NCBI GenBank assembly: GCA_963973915.1
Contig: CAXBBM010000006.1
Coordinates: 153,662 to 217,661 of the forward strand
Source of the DNA: Polycyclovorans sp002706265
GTDB taxonomy: Bacteria; Pseudomonadota; Gammaproteobacteria; Nevskiales; Nevskiaceae
Reading direction: 5' to 3'
Length of the DNA: 64,000 nt
Shown here: positions 16,248 to 26,074 of the stretch, piece by piece
Numbering within the stretch: the stretch's first letter is position 1
How the letters are laid out: each line of letters starts with the position of its first letter
Made by a program: the position numbers and the translations under genes
Notes under the pieces: generated by a model
The model's input: only the letters and a program-made list of their open reading frames with translations
Databases searched by the model: none
Told to the model about the DNA's origin: nothing

Positions 16248-16251
<4 letters not shown>
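15832..16251 (-). CDS. DUF934 family protein, sulfite reduction partner
   Basis: 139 residues. Typical DUF934 blocks: FAQIDCIALQFPAFADGRAY, SQARQLRRLGYNGRLRASG and LDQALEIRAAGFDEAELRED. The family is almost always found next to assimilatory nitrite/sulfite reductase and is annotated as an oxidoreductase probably needed for sulfite reduction, without biochemical proof. ATG 16251 overlaps the cysI stop by four bases (ATGA), so it is the last gene of cysB-cysI-DUF934. It converges on the integrase gene with a gap of 44 bases. Confidence 0.88.
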
Positions 16252-17906
<1,655 letters not shown>

Positions 17907-17967
17907 GAACTCTCGTGTGATCTCGTAGGTGAAACCCGGGCGCGAAGGGTATCAGCGCACCCGATTC

Positions 17968-17983
17968 GCATAAAGCGCTATGC
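17968..17983. promoter_or_regulatory. Candidate CysB-type binding site ahead of cysI
   Basis: GCATA-N6-TATGC inverted repeat about 60 bases upstream of the cysI ATG, in the 100-bp gap between cysB and cysI. CysB sites in enterobacteria are loosely ATAA-rich dyads, so this is only a candidate. Confidence 0.35.
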
Positions 17984-18006
17984 AAAGACCTTTGGGCAAT
18001 ATCCCC

Positions 18007-18996
18007 TCAGGGGCCGGCCGCGGGCGCTGGCGCGGGCAGCAACTTGCCCGCCGCCACGGCGCGGGTTTCGGGGTCACTGATGCTGGCGATGGACTCGACG
18101 GTTTCGCGGTTCAAGTGCGGCGCGAAGGCGTGGATGAAATCGAGCATGTAGCCGCGCAGAAACAGACCCCGGCGAAACCCGATGTGGGTGACGCTGGGCT
18201 CGAACAGGTGATCGGCCGGCACGCGGACCAGGTCGGTGTCGACCTCGGGGTCGTAGGCCATGTCGGCGACGATGCCCACGCCCAGGCCGAGGCGCACGTA
18301 GGTCTTGATCACGTCGGCATCGACCGCGGTCAACACCACGTCGTGGCGCAGCCCGTGGGCGGCGAAAGCCTGGTCCAGCTTCGAGCGGCCGGTGAAGCCG
18401 AAGGTGTAGGTGACAATCGGATGCTCGGCCAGCCGCGCCAGAGTGAGGCGATGCTCGCGGGCGAGGCGGTGATCGGGACGCACCAGCACGCAGCGGTTCC
18501 AGCGGTAGCAGGGCAGCATCACCAACTGCTCGAAATGCTCGATGGCCTCGGTGGCGATGGCGAAATCGGCCTCGCCCTCGGCCGCCATCTTCGCGATCTG
18601 CGGCGGTGAGCCCTGGTGCAGGTGCAAGGCCACCCGCGGGTAGCGCTCGCGGAAGGTGGTGATGACCGGCGGCAGGGAATAGCGCGCCTGGGTGTGGGTG
18701 GTGGCGATGGCCAGGTCGCCGCGATCGGCCTGTTTGAACTCGGCCGCGACATTGAGAATGTTGTCGGCCTCCTGCAGCAGCCTGGCGCTGTATTCCAGAA
18801 TGCGCTGCCCGGCCGGCGTGATCTCGGCGAGATGCTTGCCGTTGCGCACGAAGATCTCGACGCCCAGTTCATCTTCCAGCAGTCGGATCTGCTTGGAGAT
18901 GCCGGGCTGCGAGGTGAACAGGCTCTCGGCCGCCGCAGTGATGTTGAGGCCGCGGCGGGCCACTTCGTGGATATAGTGCAGTTGGCGGAGCTTCAT
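18007..18996 (-). CDS. cysB: LysR-type regulator CysB
   Basis: 329 residues. N-terminal winged helix MKLRQLHYIHEVARRGLNIT then AAESLFTSQPGISKQIRLLE (1-40). This N-terminus (LRQLHYIHEVA, LNITAAAESL, TSQPGISKQIRLLEDELG) is specific for CysB/Cbl. The effector domain (about 90-295) has IATTHTQARYSLPPV, the sulfate/N-acetylserine-binding stretch. It should activate sulfate-assimilation genes when sulfur is limiting. It is co-directional with cysI and divergent from cysG, so it can control both. Confidence 0.92.
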   Translation of the reverse strand: MKLRQLHYIHEVARRGLNITAAAESLFTSQPGISKQIRLLEDELGVEIFVRNGKHLAEITPAGQRILEYSARLLQEADNILNVAAEFKQADRGDLAIATTHTQARYSLPPVITTFRERYPRVALHLHQGSPPQIAKMAAEGEADFAIATEAIEHFEQLVMLPCYRWNRCVLVRPDHRLAREHRLTLARLAEHPIVTYTFGFTGRSKLDQAFAAHGLRHDVVLTAVDADVIKTYVRLGLGVGIVADMAYDPEVDTDLVRVPADHLFEPSVTHIGFRRGLFLRGYMLDFIHAFAPHLNRETVESIASISDPETRAVAAGKLLPAPAPAAGP

Positions 18997-19047
18997 GACC
19001 GACCCTTTTATAACTGATGCGCCAATTATGAGACATTGTTAGATCAG
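18997..19047. promoter_or_regulatory. Divergent cysB/cysG promoter region
   Basis: Only about 50 bases separate the two start codons. The segment is AT-rich (TTTTATAACTGATGC and CCAATTATGAG) in a GC-rich neighbourhood and must hold both promoters and probably the CysB autoregulatory site. Confidence 0.45.
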
Positions 19048-20442
19048 ATGGATATGGACTGGCCGTATTTTCCGCTGTTCGTGCGCGTCGCCGACCTTGA
19101 AGTGCTGCTCGTGGGCGGCGGCGAGGTGGCGCTGCGCAAGGCGCGGCTGCTGACCAAGGCCGGTGCCCGCATTGCCCTGGTCAGCGAATCGGTTCACCCC
19201 GGCTTTGCCGAGATGGCGACCGCGGTGCGCGTCATGGGCCCGCGCTTCGCGCCCGAGCAACTTGAAGGCGTGCGCCTGTGCATCGCCGCGACCAGTGACG
19301 AAACCTTGAACCGGCAGGTGGCGGCGGCCTGTGAGGCGCGCGGCATCTGGGTCAATGTGGTGGACGACCCGCTGGCCAGCCGCGTCATCACGCCGGCCAT
19401 CATCGACCGCAGCCCGGTGCTGATTGCCATCGGTTCGGCGGGCCAGGCCCCGGTGCTGGCGCGACGGCTGCGCGAACGGCTGGAAGCGACCATTCCCTTC
19501 GGCACCGGGCGCCTTGCGCGCTTCATCGGGGAAGCCCGGAAGCGTCTGAAAGGGCGGATCAATCCCGACCAGAGCCGACGGCTGTGGGAATACTTTCTCG
19601 ACAGCCCGGCCGCCGAAGCGCTGCTGCACGGCGACGAAACCTTGGCGCAGCCCACGGTCGACCAGTGGCTGGCAGGCGGCCAGATCCGCCAGGGTGAAGT
19701 CTGGCTCGTGGGCGCCGGCCCCGGCGATCCTGACCTGCTCACCTTCAAGGCGCTGCGGCTGATGCAGTCTTGCGACGTGGTGCTGTTTGATCGCCTGGTG
19801 CCCGGCGCCATCATGGATCTGGTGCGGCGCGACGCCGAGCGCGTGTTCGTCGGCAAGCGGCGCGATCAGCACACCGTGCCGCAGGCGGAGATCAACGCCG
19901 AGCTGCTGCGCCGTGCCCAGGCCGGCCAGCGGGTGCTGCGGCTGAAGGGTGGCGACCCGTTCATTTTCGGGCGCGGCGGTGAAGAGATCGAGCCGCTGGC
20001 CCGGGCCGGCGTGCCCTTTCAGGTGGTGCCCGGCATCACCGCCGCCAGTGGCTGTGCGGCCTACGCGGGCATTCCCCTGACCCATCGCGACCATGCGCAG
20101 ACCTGCCTGTTCGTCACCGGCCACGCGCGCGCCGACGGGCAGCTGAGCCTGCCGTGGGACACCCTGGCGCGACGCGGCCAGACCGTGGTGGTGTACATGG
20201 GTTTGTCGACGCTCGACGTTCTGTGCGCGGCATTCGTTGCCCATGGCCTGCCGGGGGACTGGCCCTGCGCGATGGTTGAAAACGGCACCCAGCCCAATCA
20301 GCGGGTGGTCGTCGGTGTTCTGGCCGATCTGCCGCGGCGGGTCAGTGAGGCGGGCCTGAGCGGCCCCAGCCTGCTGATTGTCGGCTCGGTGGTCGGCCTG
20401 CACCAGACGCTGGGCATGCCCGCGCGCCGGGCGGCGTCGTGA
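19048..20442 (+). CDS. cysG: Siroheme synthase (dehydrogenase/ferrochelatase plus uroporphyrinogen-III C-methyltransferase)
   Basis: 464 residues. Two-domain enzyme that makes siroheme, the cofactor of the adjacent sulfite reductase. Residues 1-150 form the NAD-dependent precorrin-2 dehydrogenase/ferrochelatase (VADLEVLLVGGGEVALRKAR; ATSDETLNRQVAAACEARG). Residues about 210-455 are the SAM-dependent methyltransferase (VWLVGAGPGDPDLLTFKALR; LRLKGGDPFIFGRGGEE; GIPLTHRDHAQT). ATG 19048 is chosen over an upstream TTG because it matches the family N-terminus (MDYFPLF-like). Confidence 0.95.
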   Translation: MDMDWPYFPLFVRVADLEVLLVGGGEVALRKARLLTKAGARIALVSESVHPGFAEMATAVRVMGPRFAPEQLEGVRLCIAATSDETLNRQVAAACEARGIWVNVVDDPLASRVITPAIIDRSPVLIAIGSAGQAPVLARRLRERLEATIPFGTGRLARFIGEARKRLKGRINPDQSRRLWEYFLDSPAAEALLHGDETLAQPTVDQWLAGGQIRQGEVWLVGAGPGDPDLLTFKALRLMQSCDVVLFDRLVPGAIMDLVRRDAERVFVGKRRDQHTVPQAEINAELLRRAQAGQRVLRLKGGDPFIFGRGGEEIEPLARAGVPFQVVPGITAASGCAAYAGIPLTHRDHAQTCLFVTGHARADGQLSLPWDTLARRGQTVVVYMGLSTLDVLCAAFVAHGLPGDWPCAMVENGTQPNQRVVVGVLADLPRRVSEAGLSGPSLLIVGSVVGLHQTLGMPARRAAS

Positions 20443-21299
20443 TCGGCCGCTGGCGTCGTCTCGGCGCAACCGGGCTGCTGGCGCTGGGCCTGGTCAGCGC
20501 CGTGGGCCCGGCTGCGGCCGCGCCGGCGGCCGCCACGCCCTGCTACCAACAGTGCCCCGTGGTCAACGGCTGGCTGGCGCGGCGCGCAATAACCGCGCTC
20601 GACAACGACGGCTTCCGCATCGGCTGGTCCAGCAGCCGCCGCAGCGCGCTTTGGGTGGCGTACGAGTTGCTGCCCGAGGCCGATCGTCGCGAGGTCGATC
20701 CACGGCCCAAAGGCTACACGGTGGATGTGCGCACCCGGCCGGCGGTGCGCAGCGAAAGCTATCGCGGCAGCGGCTTCGACCGTGGGCACCTGGCGGCCAA
20801 TGGCATCGTCTCGCGCTTCTTCGGGCCGGTCGCGCAGCAGCAGGCCATGCACATGAGCAACATCGCGCCGCAGACACCGCGCCTCAATCGCGGCGTCTGG
20901 CAGCGGCTGGAGATGGCCGAAACCGATGTCTGGCTGGCGGGCGCTCAACGGGTCTGGGTGGTGACCGGGCCGCTGTGGCCCAGGCGCCCGGCGCAACTCA
21001 GCGGCGGCTTGCCGGTGCCGGACGGCTTTTACCGCATCTGGGTGCGCGAGCGCGACGGCCGTGCGCCGACCGTCACCGCCTTTCGCGTGCCGCAAATTGT
21101 CTGCGGTGACGAGCCGCCGCGCTATTTCCGGGTGCCGGTGGCCGACATTGCCCTCGCCGCCGGGCTGGACTTCGGCCCCCTGGAGCAGCTTGACGAACCG
21201 GAACTCACCGCCGCCGAGCGCCGCGCCATGGACGCCTTGCCGCTGCGGTATGCCCGCGACTTCCAGAAAACGCCGAAACCGAACGGCTGCACCCGCTGA
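20439..21299 (+). CDS. Secreted DNA/RNA non-specific endonuclease (NUC1 family)
   Basis: 286 residues with a signal peptide (RRLGATGLLALGLVSAVGPAAAA). The active-site block GFDRGHLAANGI has DRGH at 114-117 with general base His117; the metal-binding Asn is in MSNIAPQTPRLNRGVW. This is the Serratia nuclease / NUC1 fold that degrades DNA and RNA without sequence preference, here probably periplasmic or extracellular. GTG 20439 overlaps the cysG stop (GTGA), so it is translationally coupled to siroheme synthase although no functional link is obvious. Confidence 0.88.
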   Translation: MIGRWRRLGATGLLALGLVSAVGPAAAAPAAATPCYQQCPVVNGWLARRAITALDNDGFRIGWSSSRRSALWVAYELLPEADRREVDPRPKGYTVDVRTRPAVRSESYRGSGFDRGHLAANGIVSRFFGPVAQQQAMHMSNIAPQTPRLNRGVWQRLEMAETDVWLAGAQRVWVVTGPLWPRRPAQLSGGLPVPDGFYRIWVRERDGRAPTVTAFRVPQIVCGDEPPRYFRVPVADIALAAGLDFGPLEQLDEPELTAAERRAMDALPLRYARDFQKTPKPNGCTR

Positions 21300-21309
21300 G
21301 CGGCTGACC

Positions 21310-23190
21310 TCAACCGAGTTTTCTGAGCGCGCTCTGGTCCATGTCCTTGGCGCGCAGCCGCTTCTGCACGCTGCGCAACACGCCACTGGCATCCAGCCCG
21401 CAGGTGGCCAGCAGCTCTTCGCGGCTGCCGTGCTCGACAAACTCGTCCGGCAATCCCAGGGTGAGAACGGCCACCTGCTGATGGTGCGCCGCAAGCACCT
21501 CGATGATGGCCGAGCCGGCGCCGCCACAGCGGGCGTTGTCTTCCAGCGTGACGAGCAGGTCGTTTTCCTGTGCCAGATCGAGGATCAGCTCGATGTCGAG
21601 CGGCTTCACGAAGCGCATGTCGGCGACCACCGCGTCGAGCAGCTCGGCCGCCTCGACGGCCGGCGCCACCATGCAGCCGAAGGCCAGCAGCGCCACCCGG
21701 GGTTGGCGGCGGCCCAGGGCCTCGCGCACGATGCGGCCCTTGCCCAGCGGCAGGGGTCGCGGCGGTGACTCCACCGCCACCCCGCTGCCGCTGCCCCGCG
21801 GGTAGCGGACCGCGCTGGGGCCGCTGTGCGCCACCCCGGTGCTGAGCATGCGTGCGCACTCGTTCTCGTCACTGGGCGTCATCACCACCATGTTGGGAAT
21901 GCAGCGCAGATAAGACAGATCGAAGGCGCCGTGGTGCGTGGCCCCGTCGGCGCCCACCAGGCCGCCGCGGTCAATGGCAAACACCACCGGCAGGTTCTGG
22001 ATGGCGACATCGTGAATCAGCTGGTCATAGCCCCGCTGCAGAAACGTCGAGTAGATGGCGCACACCGGGTTGAGGCCCTCGCAGGCCATGCCGGCCGCCA
22101 GGGTCACGGCGTGCTGTTCGGCAATGCCGACGTCGAAATAGCGGTCGGGGAACTGCCGGGCAAACTTGACCAGGCCCGAGCCCTCGCGCATCGCCGGGGT
22201 GATGGCGGCCAGTTGCGGATTGCGCGCCGCCTCCTCGCACAGCCAGCTGCCGAACACCTCGGTGTACGTCGGGCGGGTGGCGGCTTTCTTGGCCGGAAAC
22301 TGGCCGGTGACCGGGTCGAACTGCGACACCCCGTGATACTTGATGGGATCGACCTCGGCCGGGTCGAACCCCTTGCCCTTGACCGTCAGCACATGCAGCA
22401 ACTGCGGCCCCTTGAGCTGCTTGAGCTGCTCGAAGGCGGCGGTGAGCGCCGCCACGTCGTGGCCGTCAATCGGCCCGTGGTAGGCCACACCCAGCGTGCG
22501 GAACAGCGCCCCGGGCTGGTCGAGGTGCACCTCGTTGACCTCGGCGTCTTGCGGCAGCCGCTGCAGGTGCGGGCTGACCAGCCCCAGCCGCTGCACCAGT
22601 CGCGCCGTGTGATTGCGCATGCCACCCACGTTTTCGGAGATCGACATGTCGTTGTCGTTGTAGACCACGATCAGGTCGGTGCCGGTGTGCCCGGCGTGGT
22701 TGAGTGCTTCATAGGCCATGCCGGCGGTCATGCCGCCGTCGCCGATCACCGCCACCGCCCGCCGGTCTTCGTGCTTGATGCGCGCGGCGGCGGCCATGCC
22801 CAGGGCGGCCGAGATGCTGGTGGACGAATGCCCCACGCCAAAGGCGTCGTACTCGCTCTCGTCACGGTGGCAGAACGGCGCCAGGCCGTGCAGCCGGCGA
22901 ATGGTGTCCAGCCGGGCGCGACGGCCGGTGAGCATCTTGTGCGGATAGGCCTGGTGGCCCACATCCCACACCAATCGGTCGTAGGGCGTCTCGAAGCTGC
23001 GATGCAGGGCAATGGTGAGCTCCACCGTGCCCAGGTTGGCGGCAAAGTGGCCGCCCACGCGCCCCAGCGTTTCGATGAGATGGCGACGCAGCTCGACGGC
23101 CAGCTGCGGCAGTACGTTGGCGGGCAGCTTACGGAGGTCTTGCGGGGTCTCGACGCGGCCCAACAGGGTGTAGCCCGGCGTTTCGCTCAT
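21310..23190 (-). CDS. dxs: 1-deoxy-D-xylulose-5-phosphate synthase
   Basis: 626 residues. ThDP enzyme joining pyruvate and glyceraldehyde-3-phosphate in the first step of the MEP isoprenoid pathway. VWDVGHQAYPHKMLTGRR, GHSSTSISAALGMA, and the ThDP motif IGDGGMTAGMAYEALNHAG are intact, as are FDVGIAEQHAVTLAAGMA and DRGGLVGADGATHHG in the second domain. ATG 23190 starts MSETPGYTLLGRVETPQDLR, the family N-terminus; the frame upstream is non-homologous. It follows ispA on the same strand with a gap of about 100 bases, as in many proteobacteria. Confidence 0.95.
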   Translation of the reverse strand: MSETPGYTLLGRVETPQDLRKLPANVLPQLAVELRRHLIETLGRVGGHFAANLGTVELTIALHRSFETPYDRLVWDVGHQAYPHKMLTGRRARLDTIRRLHGLAPFCHRDESEYDAFGVGHSSTSISAALGMAAAARIKHEDRRAVAVIGDGGMTAGMAYEALNHAGHTGTDLIVVYNDNDMSISENVGGMRNHTARLVQRLGLVSPHLQRLPQDAEVNEVHLDQPGALFRTLGVAYHGPIDGHDVAALTAAFEQLKQLKGPQLLHVLTVKGKGFDPAEVDPIKYHGVSQFDPVTGQFPAKKAATRPTYTEVFGSWLCEEAARNPQLAAITPAMREGSGLVKFARQFPDRYFDVGIAEQHAVTLAAGMACEGLNPVCAIYSTFLQRGYDQLIHDVAIQNLPVVFAIDRGGLVGADGATHHGAFDLSYLRCIPNMVVMTPSDENECARMLSTGVAHSGPSAVRYPRGSGSGVAVESPPRPLPLGKGRIVREALGRRQPRVALLAFGCMVAPAVEAAELLDAVVADMRFVKPLDIELILDLAQENDLLVTLEDNARCGGAGSAIIEVLAAHHQQVAVLTLGLPDEFVEHGSREELLATCGLDASGVLRSVQKRLRAKDMDQSALRKLG

Positions 23191-23287
23191 GGCGGAATCA
23201 TGACAGGTTGGAGCGCCATTATCGTGCGCCGGCGGGCCGTGGGCCAAACGCGGGCGAGGGCGGCCGGGGGCGCTGAAGGGCGGGTGG

Positions 23288-24172
23288 TCAATGGCGGCGC
23301 TGCGCAACGGTGTCGATCAGGGCCAGCAGCGCAGCCGGGTCGGGCAGGCCGTACGCCGCCGTGCGGGCCTGGCCAAAGGCGGCCGCGGCGCGGTCGCGGG
23401 CGGCATCGAGGCCCAGCAGGCTGACAAAGGTCTGCTTGCCGTCGCGCGCATCCTTGCCGGCGGTCTTGCCGAGTTGGGCGGTTGCGGCGTCCACGTCGAG
23501 TACATCGTCCTGAATCTGGTAGGCCAGCCCCAGGGCGGCGCCGCAGGTGCTGAGGGCATCGCGCTGGGCCGGTGTCGCGGCCGCGGCAATGCCGGCCATG
23601 TCGAAGCAAGCCTGGATGAGCGCCCCGGTCTTGCGCTGGTGCAGGGTGGTCAGGGCATCCAGCGGCAACGCCGCGTCGCCGTGTTGCGCCGCAAGGTCCA
23701 GCACCTGGCCGCCCACCATGCCGCGCGCCCCGGCGGCGGCGGCCAGAGTCGCCACCAGTTGCACACGGGCGGTGGCGTCCAGCGTGTCGGCGGTGGCGAG
23801 CACCCCGAAGGCCAGCGTGTTGAGCGTGTCACCCACCAGAATGGCGGTGGCCTCGCCGAAGGCCTTGTGCACCGTGGGTTGGCCGCGCCGCAGGTCGTCG
23901 TTGTCCATGGCCGGCAGGTCATCGTGAACCAGCGAGTAGGCGTGGATCAGTTCGATGGCGGCCGCCACCGCATCGAGGCGCTGGGGCGCGGCGCCCAGGG
24001 CCGTGCCGCTGGCATAGACCATCAGCGCGCGCAGCCGCTTGCCGCCGGCCGTGGCGTAGCGCAGGGCCTCGACAAAGGTTTCGCTGTCGGCGTCGGCGGG
24101 CGTGCCGCGCGCCAGACTGACGGCCAGGGCCTGCTCGACGCGGCTCGTCCAGGCGTGCACCCCGGCGGTCAT
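23288..24172 (-). CDS. ispA: Farnesyl diphosphate synthase (polyprenyl synthetase)
   Basis: 294 residues. Condenses isopentenyl with dimethylallyl and geranyl diphosphate. Aspartate-rich motif 1 is HDDLPAMDNDDLRRGQPT (about 88-105), motif 2 is YQIQDDVLDVDA; GGKRLRALMVYASG is the IPP-binding block. ATG 24172 overlaps the xseB stop by four bases (ATGA). Forms xseB-ispA-dxs, a conserved gammaproteobacterial operon. Confidence 0.93.
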   Translation of the reverse strand: MTAGVHAWTSRVEQALAVSLARGTPADADSETFVEALRYATAGGKRLRALMVYASGTALGAAPQRLDAVAAAIELIHAYSLVHDDLPAMDNDDLRRGQPTVHKAFGEATAILVGDTLNTLAFGVLATADTLDATARVQLVATLAAAAGARGMVGGQVLDLAAQHGDAALPLDALTTLHQRKTGALIQACFDMAGIAAAATPAQRDALSTCGAALGLAYQIQDDVLDVDAATAQLGKTAGKDARDGKQTFVSLLGLDAARDRAAAAFGQARTAAYGLPDPAALLALIDTVAQRRH

Positions 24173-24411
24173 TCGGCGTCGCTGGGCCGGGTCAGGGTGT
24201 CCACCCGCTGGGTGGCGGTGTCCAGCGCCGTGCGGCAGCGCTGGCTCAACTGCGTGCCCTGCTCGAACAGCGCGATGGACTGATCCAGCGGCAGGTCGGC
24301 GGCTTCCAGTTGTTGCACCAGCGCTTCGAGGGCCTTCATGTCGGCTTCGAACTGGCTGACCGGGTCGTCAGCCGGGGTGTGTGGCGCTTTCTTGTCCGGG
24401 GCTTTGCTCAT
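24169..24411 (-). CDS. xseB: Exodeoxyribonuclease VII small subunit
   Basis: 80 residues. The core FEADMKALEALVQQLEAADL, PLDQSIALFEQGTQLSQRCR is the XseB coiled-coil. It pairs with XseA (not in the window) to degrade single-stranded DNA. ATG 24411 is preferred to an upstream frame start that lacks homology. First gene of xseB-ispA-dxs. Confidence 0.9.
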   Translation of the reverse strand: MSKAPDKKAPHTPADDPVSQFEADMKALEALVQQLEAADLPLDQSIALFEQGTQLSQRCRTALDTATQRVDTLTRPSDAE

Positions 24412-24428
24412 GGGGCTTTCCTTGACGC

Positions 24429-25979
24429 TCAGGGCGCCGCGCGGCCGCGCCACTGCACGGCATACAGATCATGCCGACGGTCTTTGCGGTTCTGCACCGA
24501 GCCATGCGCGCGGGCGGTTTTGAGGGCGGCCAGGTCGAGGTCGGCGAAGGCGATCATCTCGACGTTGGGCGTGGTGTCGGCGGCAATGCCGTCGCGACCA
24601 AAGGGGAAGTCGCAGGGCGTGATGATGGCGCTCTGGGCGTAGTGGATGTCCATGTTGTGCACGCGCGGCAGGTTGCCGGTATTGCCCGAGGTGATGACGT
24701 AAATCTGGTTCTCGACGGCGCGCGCATGGGCGCAGTAGCGAACGCGCAGATGGCCGTTGCGCTCTTCGGTGGAGTAGGGCACGAACAGGATGTCGGCGCC
24801 CTGGTCGACCAGATGGCGGGTCAGTTCGGGGAACTCGCTGTCGTAGCAGACCAGCACGCCGATGGTGCCGCAGTCGGTCTGGATGGCGCGCACGTAATCG
24901 CCGCCCTGTACCTGCCACCAGTAACGCTCGGAAGGCGTGGGGTGAATCTTGGGTTGTTCGTAGACCGAGCCGTCACGCAGAAACACGTGGGCGAGGTTGA
25001 GCAGGCGCCCGTCTTCCTGCACCGCCGGGTGGCTGCCGGCAATGATGTTGACGTTGTAGCGCAGCGCCATTTCGTGGAACAGCGCTTCCAGACGATCGTT
25101 GTATTCGGCGAGCTTGAGCACCGCCTCGCGCGGCTTGAGCGGTTCGTTTTCAACCGACAGGAGCTGCATCGCGAAGTATTCGGGAAACACCACGAAGTCG
25201 GATTTGTAGTCGGACACCGTGTCGACGAAGTAGCGCACGATGTCGGCGAATTCATCGAACGAGCTGATGGCCCGCTGCAGGTACTGCACGGTGGCCACGC
25301 GGACGGTGGAAGGGCCGCGGTCTGCCGCCGAGTGGGCGCGGGTCACGTCCTGCCGGGAGTGCGGGTTGCGCCAGATCATGTGCGAGGCCGCGCCGCCCGA
25401 TTCGGTGTCGGACTTCAGGTATTTCGGCAGCACGCCCAGAAACTCGAAGCCCTGCCGCAGCTGAAAATTCATCACCTGGTCGCGAATCTGACCGGCAATC
25501 ACCGCGCGACAGTATTCGCCGTGGCCGCCGACCTTTTTGGCGCGGCGCGCGTAGCCCGGCAGGCGACCGCCGAAAACGATGCTGTCGAGGCCCAGGTCGA
25601 CGCACAGCTTGCGCCGCGCCGAGTAGAGGCGCTCGGCCAGGCGCCGGCCACGAAACGCCGGATCAATCGCCACTTCATAGCCGTACAGCACATCGCCATC
25701 TTCGTCGTGCGTCGAGCCGAAGCCGTTGCCGGTGATCTCGGTCCAGGTATGGGGCCGCATCGCCTCGTCTTCGGTGACGATGATGGTGGCGCAGTAGCCG
25801 ACCACCGCGCCGTCGAGTTCGGCAACCAGATGGCCTTCGGGAAAGTGGTTGAGCTGTCCGCGCAGCTGGTCCAGCGTGTAGCCGGTTTGCGGCGCGTAGG
25901 CCTTCTTCACCAACTGGCGGATGGCCGCGATGTCTTGGTGTTGCGCGGGACGTATCGTCAGCGAGCGGGAGCGCGCCAT
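24429..25979 (-). CDS. GNAT acetyltransferase / carbon-nitrogen hydrolase fusion
   Basis: 516 residues in two domains. Residues 1-215 form a GNAT acetyltransferase (YEVAIDPAFRGRRLAERLYS is motif A). Residues about 225-500 form a nitrilase-superfamily amidohydrolase with the catalytic triad blocks FVVFPEYFAMQ (Glu), QPKIHPTPSE (Lys) and IGVLVCYDSEFPE (Cys). This domain order is known in a conserved bacterial family of unknown substrate. It ends 18 bases before the xseB start and could be the first gene of that operon. Confidence 0.9.
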   Translation of the reverse strand: MARSRSLTIRPAQHQDIAAIRQLVKKAYAPQTGYTLDQLRGQLNHFPEGHLVAELDGAVVGYCATIIVTEDEAMRPHTWTEITGNGFGSTHDEDGDVLYGYEVAIDPAFRGRRLAERLYSARRKLCVDLGLDSIVFGGRLPGYARRAKKVGGHGEYCRAVIAGQIRDQVMNFQLRQGFEFLGVLPKYLKSDTESGGAASHMIWRNPHSRQDVTRAHSAADRGPSTVRVATVQYLQRAISSFDEFADIVRYFVDTVSDYKSDFVVFPEYFAMQLLSVENEPLKPREAVLKLAEYNDRLEALFHEMALRYNVNIIAGSHPAVQEDGRLLNLAHVFLRDGSVYEQPKIHPTPSERYWWQVQGGDYVRAIQTDCGTIGVLVCYDSEFPELTRHLVDQGADILFVPYSTEERNGHLRVRYCAHARAVENQIYVITSGNTGNLPRVHNMDIHYAQSAIITPCDFPFGRDGIAADTTPNVEMIAFADLDLAALKTARAHGSVQNRKDRRHDLYAVQWRGRAAP

Positions 25980-26074
25980 GCAGGACTCATCAGGGAAATG
26001 TAAGGGCAGTATCGCTTACTCGTGCGGGGATCAGGGGTCGCGCGGTCGCTGGGCGCCGCGGTGGGACCCCGGGC

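Noticed and set aside
21826..23424. 532-codon frame antisense to dxs
   Set aside because: Shadow frame without homology; it runs past the dxs start into unrelated sequence.
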